Shown: piece after piece, positions 34,664-43,520 of the stretch
Numbering within the stretch: the first letter of the stretch is position 1
Layout: each line of letters starts with the position of its first letter
From: JAJDXO01 sp965207535
Lineage (GTDB): Bacteria > Pseudomonadota > Alphaproteobacteria > Rhodospirillales > UBA2165
NCBI GenBank assembly: GCA_965207535.1
Contig: CBDBMR010000017.1
Location: 124,001 to 188,000 of the forward strand
Reading direction: 5' to 3'
DNA length: 64,000 nucleotides
The notes under the pieces: generated by a model
What the model saw: only the letters and a program-made list of their open reading frames with translations
Databases searched by the model: none
What the model was told of the DNA's origin: nothing
Translations under genes and position numbers: made by a program

Positions 34664-35758
34664 ATGCGTAAGAAAAGCTTCACCGCCAAACTTGCAGCCG
34701 CTTCGGCCCTCGTGGCGGTCGCCCTTGCCGGTGTTGCCGATGATACGGCGGCTGCCGAGTACTACGACGGCAAGGTCCTAAGCTTGATCGTCGGGTTTGG
34801 TCCGGGCGGCGCCGACAGCCGCTGGCGCCTCGTGGCGCCCTTGTGGGCCAAGAATATTCCGGGCAAGCCGACGGTTATCGTCAAAAACATGCCCGGCGCG
34901 GGCGCCGTGAAGGCGGCTAACTTCGTCTACGAAAAAGCCAAGCCGGACGGGCTCACGCTCTATACCAGTCCATGGAGCCCCGTGGGCGTGTTGATCAAAG
35001 CGCCCGGCATCCGCGCCGATTATTCGAAAATGCCTTTGGTGGGCGCCATGGGCGTCGAAATCATGGCCTACGCGCGCAAGGATATCGTCCCGGGCGGGAT
35101 CACCGATTCCATCCAGATTTCCGACGCGCCCAAATTCAAAATGGGAGGCGTCCGGCCGTCGTCACCGCTCGATCTTCTGGGGCGCCTGTCGCTGGACCTG
35201 ATGGGAGCGAAATACACCTACGTCCCCGGTTTCCGGGGCGCTGCCAAGATGCAGGCGGCGGTCCAACGAAAAGAAACCGACATGACGAACGCCGGGACGT
35301 CCAGTTACATCAGCAAGACCGAGCCCACATTCATCAAGACGGGAGACGGTCACCCGCTGTGGTACTACCAGCCGGCCAACCCTGACGGCAGCCTGCGCAA
35401 ATTCGACTACCTCGAAAAACGTATGCCGGGATTCGCCGCCGTCTACCGGAAGAAGTTCGGCAAGGATCCCTCGGGCATCGAGTGGGAGGCGCTGAAATGG
35501 CTGTGCTCGCTTATCATTCCTCTGACCCACGTGGCCCTGGCGCCTCCAGGGACGCCGGAAGAAGCCCTCAAGGCCCTACGCACCGGTTTCAGCAACATGG
35601 CCGGCGATCCGGAGTTCGTGAAGGCATCGGCGAAAGCCTTCGGCGTCCCTCCGAGTGTCGTCGACCTGGACCAGGCGGCAAAGCTGATGGCGTCGATCGC
35701 CGATACCGAGCCACGTCTTAAGACGTTCTATGAGGGGTATATCGAAAAGGCCCGGTAA
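34664..35758 (+). CDS. Tct/Bug-type periplasmic substrate-binding protein
   Basis: A 364-residue solute receptor of the TctC/Bug family. A signal peptide (KSFTAKLAAASALVAVALAG) ends near DTAAAEYY. The mature protein has IVGFGPGGADSRWRLVAPLW and the VKNMPGAGAVKAANFVYEKA block, the standard Bug signature around the ligand loop. These receptors feed tripartite tricarboxylate transporters with carboxylates or aromatic acids, but no tctA/tctB is in the window, so it is an orphan. The ATG at 34,664 has GAGGG five bases upstream; ATGs at 34,607 and 34,625 would add an odd N-terminal tail. Confidence 0.87.
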   Translation: MRKKSFTAKLAAASALVAVALAGVADDTAAAEYYDGKVLSLIVGFGPGGADSRWRLVAPLWAKNIPGKPTVIVKNMPGAGAVKAANFVYEKAKPDGLTLYTSPWSPVGVLIKAPGIRADYSKMPLVGAMGVEIMAYARKDIVPGGITDSIQISDAPKFKMGGVRPSSPLDLLGRLSLDLMGAKYTYVPGFRGAAKMQAAVQRKETDMTNAGTSSYISKTEPTFIKTGDGHPLWYYQPANPDGSLRKFDYLEKRMPGFAAVYRKKFGKDPSGIEWEALKWLCSLIIPLTHVALAPPGTPEEALKALRTGFSNMAGDPEFVKASAKAFGVPPSVVDLDQAAKLMASIADTEPRLKTFYEGYIEKAR

Positions 35759-35846
35759 TTGTCAGGTACGGTGTCGGAGTCGCGGGAAGCGGCTCCGTCA
35801 CCGGTCACGACGCCCTTGACCTCGGCCCGGGATGGAGGATAACCCG

Positions 35847-36989
35847 ATGCGGCGCAGCCAGGAAAAGATCCTCACCACCCATGTCGGCAGCCTCCCCGGG
35901 GACGAGCCGCGGGATGCCGCCGCGCCCAACTACGAAGAGAAACTCGGCACCAGCGTCGAAGAGGTCGTGGCCCGACAACGCGACGTCGGGCTCGATATCA
36001 TAAACGAAGGCGAATACACAAAGGGCGGTGACTGGCTGTCCTTTATGGACGGCCGCCTCGGCGGCTGTGAGGCCCGCCCCGACGATGACTCCGGAAATCC
36101 CGCCCAGGCCGGCAGGGACCGGCAGGCCTTTGCCGAGTTCTACAAGTTCGCCGCCGAGACGGGCACGCTCCACGGCCATACCCCCGGCCGCCGGGGAACC
36201 TACAAGCGACTCACCTGGTACTGCACCGGACCGTTCACCTATATCGGACAGGCCAAGCTCGAGCGTGAGATCAAAATAACCAAGGCGGCCGCCGGGACGG
36301 AGGACGTGTTCCTGACCTCCACCGCGCCGGCCAGCCTGGAACCCTACTACCGCAACGAATACTATGACTCGCAGGAAGCCTTCATCCTCGGCATGGCCGA
36401 GGCGTTGCGGACCGAATACGAGGCCATCGTCGATGCCGGCCTTATCCTGCAGATCGACGACGCCTGGCTGCCCGTCGCCTGGGATCGTTCGGACATGGCG
36501 GCGCTCGGCCTCGACGGCTACCGGGACTGGTGCCGGGTCCGAATCGAAGCACTGAACCATGCGCTCAGCGGGATTCCCGAGGACCGGGTCCGGTACCATT
36601 TGTGTTGGGGAAGTTGGCGCGGACCCCACGCATTCGACATTGAACTTAAGGAAATCGTGGACATCATGCTGTCGCTGAACGCCGGGGCCTACCTCATCGA
36701 GGCCGCCAACGCCCGGCACGAGCACGAATACGTGGTTTGGGACGATGTGAAACTGCCGGAAGGCAAAATTCTCGTCCCCGGCGTGGTCAGCCACGCGACC
36801 GATCACGTCGAGCATCCGGAGCTGGTCGCGCAGCGCATTTGCCGTTTCGCCGAGCGGGTCGGCCGGGAAAATGTGATGGCAGGAACCGATTGCGGCTTCG
36901 GCGGCCGCTCCCACCCGCAGATCGCCTGGGCAAAACTGAAGTCTTTGGCTGACGGCGCGAAGCTGGCGTCCGAGGCGCTGGGCTACTAG
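35847..36989 (+). CDS. MetE C-terminal-like zinc methyltransferase (cobalamin-independent methionine synthase family)
   Basis: A 380-residue protein equivalent to the catalytic C-terminal half of MetE. It lacks the N-terminal half of true MetE. All four expected zinc ligands are present: H251 and C253 in HLCWGSW, E285 in LIEAAN, and C349 in GTDCGFGG. It begins ILTTHVGSLPG as such proteins do. Family members move methyl or alkyl groups to or from thiols, including coenzyme M-type chemistry. In this island it may accept a methyl group from a methylated substrate, which is inference. GGAGG eight bases upstream fixes the ATG at 35,847. Confidence 0.83.
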   Translation: MRRSQEKILTTHVGSLPGDEPRDAAAPNYEEKLGTSVEEVVARQRDVGLDIINEGEYTKGGDWLSFMDGRLGGCEARPDDDSGNPAQAGRDRQAFAEFYKFAAETGTLHGHTPGRRGTYKRLTWYCTGPFTYIGQAKLEREIKITKAAAGTEDVFLTSTAPASLEPYYRNEYYDSQEAFILGMAEALRTEYEAIVDAGLILQIDDAWLPVAWDRSDMAALGLDGYRDWCRVRIEALNHALSGIPEDRVRYHLCWGSWRGPHAFDIELKEIVDIMLSLNAGAYLIEAANARHEHEYVVWDDVKLPEGKILVPGVVSHATDHVEHPELVAQRICRFAERVGRENVMAGTDCGFGGRSHPQIAWAKLKSLADGAKLASEALGY

Positions 36990-37031
36990 TGAACAGGCCA
37001 CGGAATTGGGGTTGAGGGGAGAATAGCAGTC

Positions 37032-37853
37032 GTGCCCTACGCAGAATCAGCGAACGCACAAATCTTCTACGATGTCGACGGAGACGGTCCCGCTTTGGTC
37101 TTTCTCCACGGTGGCGGCGGAAACGGCGCCGCATGGTTTCAGCAGATCGGCTATTTCCGGGACCGTTATACCTGCATCACCGTCGACAACAGGTGTTTCG
37201 GCCGGTCCCAGCCCATCGACCCGTCGATCTACTGGCCGAAACTGTTCGGCGGCGATGTCCTCGCGGTCATGGACAAGCTGGATATCGACAGGGCGGCGCT
37301 CGTCTGTCAGTCGCTCGGGGGCTGGACGGGGCTCCGCCTTGCACTATCCGACCCGAACCGCATCACCCACCTCGTGGTCAGCGACTCACCCATGGGGATC
37401 GACAACGAGGCCGCAAAAGCCGACGCGGAAGCCTTCGCGAACAGGTGGGGCAAAAAGGGCGCCAACGTCGAGACCGAGGTGCTCAACGAGGATTTCCGCC
37501 GGGAAAATCCCGAACTCGTTTTCCTCTATCGCCAAATCAGCGCCTTCAACCCCCTGAACGATCGCGGCCTGGGTGCGCCGTTGGCGGTTCAAGAGCGGGT
37601 GCAGCGCTACTATGAGCCGGACTATGTTCTGACCGAAGAGCAGGTCGCCGGCGTCAAGTGTCCAACTCTGCTTATCAATGGTGCCGAGGACATCGTCGTC
37701 ACGCCCCGGACCATGGAAGGGTTCTCCAAAATGATCCCCGGCGCCGAATTCGAAGAGATCGAAGGCGCGGCGCACTCCCCCTACTTCGAAAAACCGGACC
37801 GCTTCAACGAGGTTGTATCTTCATTCCTATCGCGCCATCCCATCTCGAGCTGA
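37032..37853 (+). CDS. alpha/beta hydrolase
   Basis: A 273-residue alpha/beta hydrolase starting with GTG. The oxyanion loop is LVFLHGGGGNGAAW, the nucleophile elbow is CQSLGGW (serine near residue 97), the acid lies in LINGAEDIVVT and the histidine in GAAHSPYFE. It resembles MhpC/BphD-like C-C bond hydrolases and haloperoxidase-like esterases. With an extradiol dioxygenase gene in the same island, a meta-cleavage product hydrolase is a reasonable guess. It follows the MetE-like gene after 42 bases and may be in the same transcript. Confidence 0.83.
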   Translation: MPYAESANAQIFYDVDGDGPALVFLHGGGGNGAAWFQQIGYFRDRYTCITVDNRCFGRSQPIDPSIYWPKLFGGDVLAVMDKLDIDRAALVCQSLGGWTGLRLALSDPNRITHLVVSDSPMGIDNEAAKADAEAFANRWGKKGANVETEVLNEDFRRENPELVFLYRQISAFNPLNDRGLGAPLAVQERVQRYYEPDYVLTEEQVAGVKCPTLLINGAEDIVVTPRTMEGFSKMIPGAEFEEIEGAAHSPYFEKPDRFNEVVSSFLSRHPISS

Positions 37854-37961
37854 GAGCGGCGGTTCTCATCAACTTGGCGGCACATGACGTTTAATCTTGA
37901 AACCGACTTTCGTTGCCGAGAATTTGATGCGCTCCGATAGCAGTTAGGCTACAAAGCGACC

Positions 37962-38597
37962 ATGACGACCACCGCTGCCGCCAAACCACAACGCCGGACC
38001 CAGGAAGAACGCTCCGCGACGACTCGGCGCAAGCTGATCGATGCGGTCGTGGCGCTCATTGTCGAGGAGGGTTTCTCGAGCGTAACAACGATGACCGTCG
38101 CCGACCGCGCCGGGGTATCACGGGGCGCCATGCAACACCATTTTGGCACTCGCACGGACCTATTGTTGGCGGTTATCGATGAGATCATGTTGCGGCTTCA
38201 GGAGCCCTTGGCGTTGGAGCCCGAGACCCATACTTCGCTAGACTCGCTCGTCGGTGCCATTGTCGACCGATATTGGCTGGCCTTTACGCAAAACACCTTT
38301 GTCGCGTCCGTTGATATCTGGATGGGTGCCCGTGGCGAGCCTGAACTATTTGAGCCGCTGAGTAACCACATGAGATCGATATTCGCGGCCCGGTCAGCCT
38401 ATTGGCGAGAGGCGTTCGCCGATTTCGATCTTCCGGCTGAGCGCCTAATGATGGCGCATGAACTTACGAGCGCAACGGTGAGGGGTCTCGCCTTGCGCCG
38501 GATATTTGACGATCACGAACGGCCGCCCAATTACGATCCAGAACTATCAGCTCTGAAGTCGATGGTTCTTGCCCTCCTGGACGGTCGGGCGGGCTGA
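37962..38597 (+). CDS. TetR family transcriptional regulator
   Basis: A 211-residue TetR-type repressor. The N-terminal helix-turn-helix is TMTVADRAGVSRGAMQHHFG followed by TRTDLLLAVIDEI. The C-terminal ligand domain is not assignable. It lies between the two copies of the palindrome at 34,549 and 39,675 and is the best candidate to bind them. Codon choice (tta, cta, ttg) looks more A/T-rich than in the core genes, which suggests recent transfer. It converges with the Rieske gene with a 4-base gap. Confidence 0.9.
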   Translation: MTTTAAAKPQRRTQEERSATTRRKLIDAVVALIVEEGFSSVTTMTVADRAGVSRGAMQHHFGTRTDLLLAVIDEIMLRLQEPLALEPETHTSLDSLVGAIVDRYWLAFTQNTFVASVDIWMGARGEPELFEPLSNHMRSIFAARSAYWREAFADFDLPAERLMMAHELTSATVRGLALRRIFDDHERPPNYDPELSALKSMVLALLDGRAG

Positions 38598-38601
38598 GGA
38601 A

Positions 38602-39612
38602 TCATTCGGCAGCCTGGGTTAGTTTTTCCTGCTCCGCCGCCATGAGTTCACCAAGAACCCGGTGTACCTCCACGATTGGCGCATCGGCCTTGCCAGGAAA
38701 CACCTGGATTCCCGGCTTGAGGTCCATGATCCGCTGCTGTGCCTCGATCATTTCACAGTCCTCGCCGAGGGTATGCTCAATCGCCCTGCGCGAATCTGCC
38801 GGATAGCCCGGATCGTCCTTTAGCTGTTTACTCGCCCATGCGAACCAAAAATGGGTCGTTTTTTCGGTTTCCGGTGTAACGATATTGGTCAGCCAGTATT
38901 GCAGCTCAAATTTCTCATCTCGGCGAGTACTGCGAAGTTTTATAACCGCCGGCGGCTGCCAGCTGTAATCCGATTGGGCGTCGACAGTCCCTTCGAAGTT
39001 TCCCCAACGCTTAATGGCGGGACCCGGAGTTGCGCCCCGGTTCAGACGGTTGACGTGGACCGTAGTCCCGTCACGCCTGATCTTGAGGGGCTCTTTCGTC
39101 ATCTCCGGCGTGCCGATGGTTTGCTTGTGAAGATAGGCGGTGTGCGAAATATCGAGCAGGTTATCCATATAAAGCTGATGAGCCGCTTGGCCGTAAATGT
39201 AGTGGTGCCAGGTCCGGTATTCGTCATCCTCCAGGTAGGACAGATCGGGCAGTTGTGCCGGGTCCGCCTTCTCCGCATCGCCAATCCACACCCAGATCCA
39301 GCCGTACCGTTCGACCGCCGGATAGGATTGCACCTTGGCAAGCTTAGGTATCGAGTCCTGGCTCGGGATATCGGTGCATTTTCCGGCGCCGTCATAGCGC
39401 CAACCGTGATAACCGCAGCGAATTTGATCGCCGTCCAGGTAACCAAGAGACAATGGTGCATGGCGGTGGCAACACCGGTCCTCTAGGGCCTGAATTACAC
39501 CGGATCGATCGCGGAAAAAGACGATGGGTTCATTGCATACGATTCGCCCGAATGGTTTGTCGCTGACATCGTTCTCTATCGCGGCAGCATACCAATAGTC
39601 AGTCAGGAACAT
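38602..39612 (-). CDS. Rieske aromatic-ring oxygenase (vanillate O-demethylase oxygenase-like)
   Basis: A 336-residue terminal oxygenase. The Rieske [2Fe-2S] ligands are C47-x-H49 and C66-x2-H69. The mononuclear iron site is NLLDISHTAYLH (N151, D154, H157, H162). Size and the YWYAAAIENDVSDKP opening match the PobA/VanA group that hydroxylates or O-demethylates aromatic acids. GGAGG five bases upstream supports the ATG at 39,612 over the ATG at 39,633. No ferredoxin-reductase (VanB) gene is in the window, so electrons must come from elsewhere. The palindrome at 39,675 lies in its promoter region. Confidence 0.9.
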   Translation of the reverse strand: MFLTDYWYAAAIENDVSDKPFGRIVCNEPIVFFRDRSGVIQALEDRCCHRHAPLSLGYLDGDQIRCGYHGWRYDGAGKCTDIPSQDSIPKLAKVQSYPAVERYGWIWVWIGDAEKADPAQLPDLSYLEDDEYRTWHHYIYGQAAHQLYMDNLLDISHTAYLHKQTIGTPEMTKEPLKIRRDGTTVHVNRLNRGATPGPAIKRWGNFEGTVDAQSDYSWQPPAVIKLRSTRRDEKFELQYWLTNIVTPETEKTTHFWFAWASKQLKDDPGYPADSRRAIEHTLGEDCEMIEAQQRIMDLKPGIQVFPGKADAPIVEVHRVLGELMAAEQEKLTQAAE

Positions 39613-39663
39613 TTTGGCCTCCAACTTTTTCATAAACCCCGCGGTGGTTGACCTGCCACACAA

Positions 39664-39700
39664 ATAATTAAATTATACAAACAATCAGTATTGCATGTAT
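39664..39700. promoter_or_regulatory. palindromic operator B between the Rieske and SnoaL-like genes
   Basis: Bases 39,675-39,700 read ATACAAACAAT-CAGT-ATTGCATGTAT, arms matching at 9 of 11 positions. It shares CAATC[T/A]GTATTG[T/C]ATGT with the site at 34,549. An adjacent 13-bp perfect palindrome, ATAATTAAATTAT, occupies 39,664-39,676 and may hold a -10 element. The region serves divergent genes. Confidence 0.55.
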
Positions 39701-39785
39701 CTTAATGTCGATTAACTCGCCTGTCTAGGGTTTAGAATAGACGTTTAGGCTCTGAAGTCGGCAAGCGACAATGCAAGGAAGTATG

Positions 39786-40397
39786 ATGTCCACATTACTT
39801 GACGAACAGGAAATCCGGCGGCTTCGCGAACGCTGGGCCTTCGGCCGCGACTACGGCGACTGGGACGAAATCGCGGCCTGTTTTCACCCGGGCGCGACCA
39901 TGAGTATTTCCTGGTACGAAGGCGACGTCGCCGGCTTCATCGAAGGATCAAAGAAACTCAACGCCAAGCGGGCGCCGGACGAGCGCGGCAAGCATTGGCT
40001 GGGCGGCGCTCGCTACTGGATCGAGGGCGACCGCGCGGTCGCCGAGACCGATGCCATGATCCTCGCGCGGGTGCGCCTCGACGGGCACCTGTTCGACACC
40101 ACCACCTGGGCCCGGTTCTACGATCTGGTGGAACGCCGGGACGGCGACTGGAAGATCGTGCAGTGGAAGATGATCTACGATGCCGACCGCATGGACGCGG
40201 TGGAGCCCGCCAAGGTGCCCGCCGCGTTCCATGAGAATATCGATCTCTCGCCCTACCCGCCGGCCTGCGCGCACTTGTGCTACCGGCTGGCCAAATCCGG
40301 GCAGTCCGTGGGCGGCAATATCATTTCGCGGGGCAGCGAGGCGGAAGCCGCCTGCAAGGACGAAGGCCGCCGCTGGCTCGCCGGCGAGCCGGTCTAG
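39786..40397 (+). CDS. SnoaL-like / NTF2-fold protein
   Basis: A 203-residue protein with an NTF2/SnoaL-like fold: EIRRLRERWAFGRDYGDWDE, ACFHPGATMSISWYEGD and the C-terminal WARFYDLVERRDGDWKI match the family. Such proteins are small dehydratases, isomerases, or the small subunits of ring-hydroxylating dioxygenases. It could act with the divergent Rieske oxygenase, but true dioxygenase small subunits are usually in the same operon, so this is uncertain. AGGAA six bases upstream favours the ATG at 39,786 over those at 39,771 and 39,783. Confidence 0.8.
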   Translation: MSTLLDEQEIRRLRERWAFGRDYGDWDEIAACFHPGATMSISWYEGDVAGFIEGSKKLNAKRAPDERGKHWLGGARYWIEGDRAVAETDAMILARVRLDGHLFDTTTWARFYDLVERRDGDWKIVQWKMIYDADRMDAVEPAKVPAAFHENIDLSPYPPACAHLCYRLAKSGQSVGGNIISRGSEAEAACKDEGRRWLAGEPV

Positions 40398-40410
40398 GGC
40401 GGGCGCGATC

Positions 40411-41064
40411 ATGGCACGAACCGCCTCGACGCGGAGCCGCTCCGGCAAGAACCGCAAAAGGGACCTGCCCCTGGACATCGTGGAGGCCGCCCTGGGGCTG
40501 GCCGAAGAGCGGGGCTGGCCGGCCGTTCGCATGCACGATATCGCGGAGGAGCTCGGCGTGCCGCCGGGCCGGGTCCTCGAGCACCACCGCGATCTCGACA
40601 GCGTCGCCAACGGGTGGCTTGGGCGCGGGCTGGAGGCGATGATCGCGCCAAGGGAGCCGGATTTCGGCGCGCAACCGGCGAAGCGGCGCATAGAGACTTG
40701 CCTTCTCGCCTGGTTCGATGCCCTGGCGCCCCACCGCCGGGTCACGGTGGAGATGCTGAAGGGCAAGATGCACATTCCCCATCCGCACCACTGGGTGCCG
40801 GCTATCTTCGATCTCTCGAGAACCATCCACTGGCTTCGCGAAGCGGCGATGCTGCCGGCCAGCTACGGGAGCCGGCGCGCGCAGATGGAGGAAATCGGCC
40901 TGACCTCGCTGTTCCTGGCCACACTCCTGGTCTGGGCGGGCGATGACACGCCCGGCCAAATTCGCACCCGCCGGTTTCTCCGCCGCCAACTGGACCGGGC
41001 CGACCGGGCCATGACGTCGCTGTGGGGACCGGCCCCTCCGCCGGGACAGGCCGCCGTCTCATAG
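40411..41064 (+). CDS. TetR/COQ9-like helix-turn-helix regulator
   Basis: A 217-residue protein with a basic N-terminal tail (ARTASTRSRSGKNRKR). It is followed by a TetR-type helix-turn-helix, DIVEAALGLAEERGWPAVRM then HDIAEELGVPPGRVLEHH. The C-terminal part resembles COQ9-related TetR proteins. It lies 13 bases downstream of the SnoaL-like gene on the same strand and is probably co-transcribed. It is an alternative candidate for the regulator of this gene group. A longer open frame from 40,180 only overlaps the previous gene. Confidence 0.8.
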   Translation: MARTASTRSRSGKNRKRDLPLDIVEAALGLAEERGWPAVRMHDIAEELGVPPGRVLEHHRDLDSVANGWLGRGLEAMIAPREPDFGAQPAKRRIETCLLAWFDALAPHRRVTVEMLKGKMHIPHPHHWVPAIFDLSRTIHWLREAAMLPASYGSRRAQMEEIGLTSLFLATLLVWAGDDTPGQIRTRRFLRRQLDRADRAMTSLWGPAPPPGQAAVS

Positions 41065-41107
41065 ACGTTAGGCGTTGGCTGAACCGGCGGCGGCGTTTCC
41101 GGGCTTC

Positions 41108-42166
41108 CTACTCCGCCGCGGCCGGCATTTCCGCCGCCTGCATCCGGTGGATCGCCTGGCGGCTGTAGGCGACGGCCTTGTCGTGCTCTCGAAGGATCAG
41201 CTTGCGGTCCGGGTCGGCGCCGACCGCCTCCTGCTGGGCCTCGATAAAGAGCTTGTCTTCCTCGAAGGCCTCGAGGACATCTTCGTGGAACCCGGTATTG
41301 CCCTTCCCGTCGTATGGCTCGCCGCGGACCGCGGTCGAGAAGAAGTAGTGGAAATTCGCATCGTCGGCCGGCGTCGCGTGATGGAAGACCCGGAGCACCA
41401 GCCCGCCCGGTTTGGTTGGATCATCAAATCCACCGGTTCCGACATCGTGAATGCCGGCCCACTGCAGCACGGTTGCCGGCGCGACATATTCGAAATCCAT
41501 CCAACGGTCGACCTGCCCCTTGAATCCGGCGGCTTTCCTGAATGCCGGCGGCGGCGTGGAATTCGGCATGGCGCGATTGAAATGGGCGCCGCGCTCGGTC
41601 CGCGTGGTCGTCATTTCGGCTTCGTCGTGCTCCTCTGGATTGCCGCCGATGGTCGTCCCATGGACGTACCCCAGGTGAGTCAAATCCATCAAATTGTCCA
41701 TCATGAACATGTAGTTGGCGGCGATATCGTACCGGCCGTAGTGGAAATTGTACTCGCCGGTCCGGTCGTGATAGGGAAAATCGATGATCCGGCTTTCATC
41801 GGCCAGTTCGGGATCGCCGGTCCAGATCCACACGAAGTTCTGCCGCTCCGCGACGGCATACGCCCGGACACGGTGGGCGGGGCTCAGCTTCTCGCCCGGG
41901 TTGTCCACGCAGGCGCCCGAGCCGTCGAAAACCATGCCGTGATAGCCGCATTGGATGCCGGTCTCGACGGCCTTGCCCAGAGACAGCTTCACGCCCCGGT
42001 GGCAGCACCGGTCTTCGAGCGCCGCGGCGGCGCCGTCGCCGCTCCGGAAGATGACCAGGTCTTGGCCCATGATCCTGCGGGCGATGGGCCCCTCGTCCAA
42101 TTCATGGGACCAGGCGCCGATATACCAGGCGTTGCGCACCAACGGCTCCATTGCAAATTCAGACAT
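41108..42166 (-). CDS. Rieske aromatic-ring oxygenase, second paralogue
   Basis: A 352-residue terminal oxygenase of the same VanA-like group as the gene at 38,602 but clearly diverged. Rieske ligands are C54-x-H56 and C73-x2-H76; the iron site is NLMDLTHLGYVHG (N158, D161, H164, H169). GGAGGAGG six bases upstream fixes the ATG at 42,166. It is the second gene of a transcript led by the MarR-type regulator, with a 23-base gap, so that regulator probably controls it. As with the first paralogue there is no reductase gene nearby. Confidence 0.9.
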   Translation of the reverse strand: MSEFAMEPLVRNAWYIGAWSHELDEGPIARRIMGQDLVIFRSGDGAAAALEDRCCHRGVKLSLGKAVETGIQCGYHGMVFDGSGACVDNPGEKLSPAHRVRAYAVAERQNFVWIWTGDPELADESRIIDFPYHDRTGEYNFHYGRYDIAANYMFMMDNLMDLTHLGYVHGTTIGGNPEEHDEAEMTTTRTERGAHFNRAMPNSTPPPAFRKAAGFKGQVDRWMDFEYVAPATVLQWAGIHDVGTGGFDDPTKPGGLVLRVFHHATPADDANFHYFFSTAVRGEPYDGKGNTGFHEDVLEAFEEDKLFIEAQQEAVGADPDRKLILREHDKAVAYSRQAIHRMQAAEMPAAAE

Positions 42167-42189
42167 AGTCCGCCTCCTCCGTATCGGTT

Positions 42190-42735
42190 CTATTGGCTCG
42201 ACCGCCGGGCGGGTTCGCCGGATCGGCCGGCATCGGGCACCCAGCCCTCCGCGAGCATCTCGTCCGCTTCGGCATGGACGATGTTCAGCATTTCTCTCAG
42301 GACCGCTTGTTCGTCCGCAGAAAATTTCCTTAACAACCGCTGTTCCCGGGCCAGGGCAAACTGAACGATCTCGTCATAAAGGGCCCAGCCGTCCCGGGTC
42401 AGTTCCACAAACGACCGGCGGCGGTCCTTGGGATCATCCTGGCGGGTGAGCAGTCCGCGTTCCTCGAGGCGGGCAATGGAGCGGCTGGTGCCGCCCCGGT
42501 CCATTCCCAAAGTGTCCGCTACTTCCAGAATGGTCGACCGGCCGCCGGCGCCGGTGATCTGTATGATCCGCCATTCGCGAAGGTCGAAGCCGAGCAGGCG
42601 CGCATGGTGACGGTCGGCGTGCCGTCCGATTTTCACGCCGAGCGTGACGAACAGGGCCGGAACATGAGACTTCAGGTCAACCCGCTGTTTGGCGCGCGGC
42701 CGGGTGAGGACGTCGGACAATTTACTCTCCCCCAT
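42190..42735 (-). CDS. MarR family transcriptional regulator
   Basis: A 181-residue winged-helix regulator. The DNA-binding region is STILEVADTLGMDRGGTSRS and the wing is QDDPKDRRRSFVELT. The C-terminal dimer helix is long and acidic. MarR proteins commonly repress catabolic genes until an aromatic acid binds. I use the ATG at 42,735; the longer frame starts with TTG at 42,774, which falls inside the operator-like repeats. It heads the transcript containing the second Rieske gene. Confidence 0.9.
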   Translation of the reverse strand: MGESKLSDVLTRPRAKQRVDLKSHVPALFVTLGVKIGRHADRHHARLLGFDLREWRIIQITGAGGRSTILEVADTLGMDRGGTSRSIARLEERGLLTRQDDPKDRRRSFVELTRDGWALYDEIVQFALAREQRLLRKFSADEQAVLREMLNIVHAEADEMLAEGWVPDAGRSGEPARRSSQ

Positions 42736-42762
42736 GGACAAGAGGGAGTATACGGCATTTAT

Positions 42763-42789
42763 TTGAGAAATCAATCATTGAATTATCAA
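42763..42789. promoter_or_regulatory. double TTGA-N4-TCAA operator upstream of marR
   Basis: Two identical-architecture palindromes, TTGAGAAATCAA (42,763-42,774) and TTGAATTATCAA (42,778-42,789), are spaced 15 bases start to start. They lie 28-54 bases upstream of the MarR start and about 75 bases from the divergent sulfotransferase start. This is where an autoregulating MarR dimer pair would bind. Confidence 0.6.
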
Positions 42790-42864
42790 GTAAATGCGGC
42801 CTAGCGGTCGGTCCCGAACTTGGTCAGTCTGTACTCCTGAAATGCATTGGGAGAACGCTGAGCC

Positions 42865-43473
42865 ATGAGCCTTGCCGTCATCGGCGCGGGATTTGGGCGG
42901 ACCGGCACGGATTCGCTGCGCGCCGCCCTCGAACAATTGGGGTTCGGTCCCTGTCATCACATGCGCGAATTGCTGCACCACCCCGAACAGGAACACCTCT
43001 GGCGGTCCATCGCGGCGGGTTCGCGGCCCGGCTGGGATCACGTCTTCGAGGGTTACAGCGCCGCGGTCGACTGGCCGTCGTGCTACTACTGGCGCGAACT
43101 CGCCGAGCATTATCCCGATGCCAAAATCGTGCTCACCGTGCGAAGCGCCGAGAGTTGGTACGCCAGCATGGAAAAAACCATCATCCCCTTCATGAAGACG
43201 GTGGACCCCGAATCCGTCGGCCCCGTCATCGTCAGGAATCTCACGTTCGGGGACCGGCTGGAGGACCGGGCGCACGCGATGGCGGTTTACGAGAAGAACA
43301 CCGCCCACGTACAGGCCGCCTTTCCGGACGATCGCCTGCTGACATACCATTTGGGGGAAGGCTGGGAACCGCTTTGCCGGTTTCTCGACAAGCCCGTCCC
43401 GGCGGCGGAGTATCCGCGATTGAACGCCTCGGGCCAGGAGTTTGAGAACCTTTCGAATTCCGGCCCCGATTGA
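42865..43473 (+). CDS. sulfotransferase-like P-loop protein
   Basis: A 202-residue protein of the sulfotransferase superfamily. The N-terminal IGAGFGRTGTDSLRAALEQL is the 5'-phosphosulfate-binding loop for PAPS. The segment KIVLTVRSAESWYASME holds the conserved arginine-serine of the 3'-phosphate site. Bacterial relatives have unknown acceptors. It is divergent from the MarR-type gene and could be under the same operator. Function within the island is not clear. Confidence 0.82.
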   Translation: MSLAVIGAGFGRTGTDSLRAALEQLGFGPCHHMRELLHHPEQEHLWRSIAAGSRPGWDHVFEGYSAAVDWPSCYYWRELAEHYPDAKIVLTVRSAESWYASMEKTIIPFMKTVDPESVGPVIVRNLTFGDRLEDRAHAMAVYEKNTAHVQAAFPDDRLLTYHLGEGWEPLCRFLDKPVPAAEYPRLNASGQEFENLSNSGPD

Positions 43474-43520
43474 GGATATGCGGGCAAACTAGCTGGTCCA
43501 CATTTGACCCAAAGCGGACT

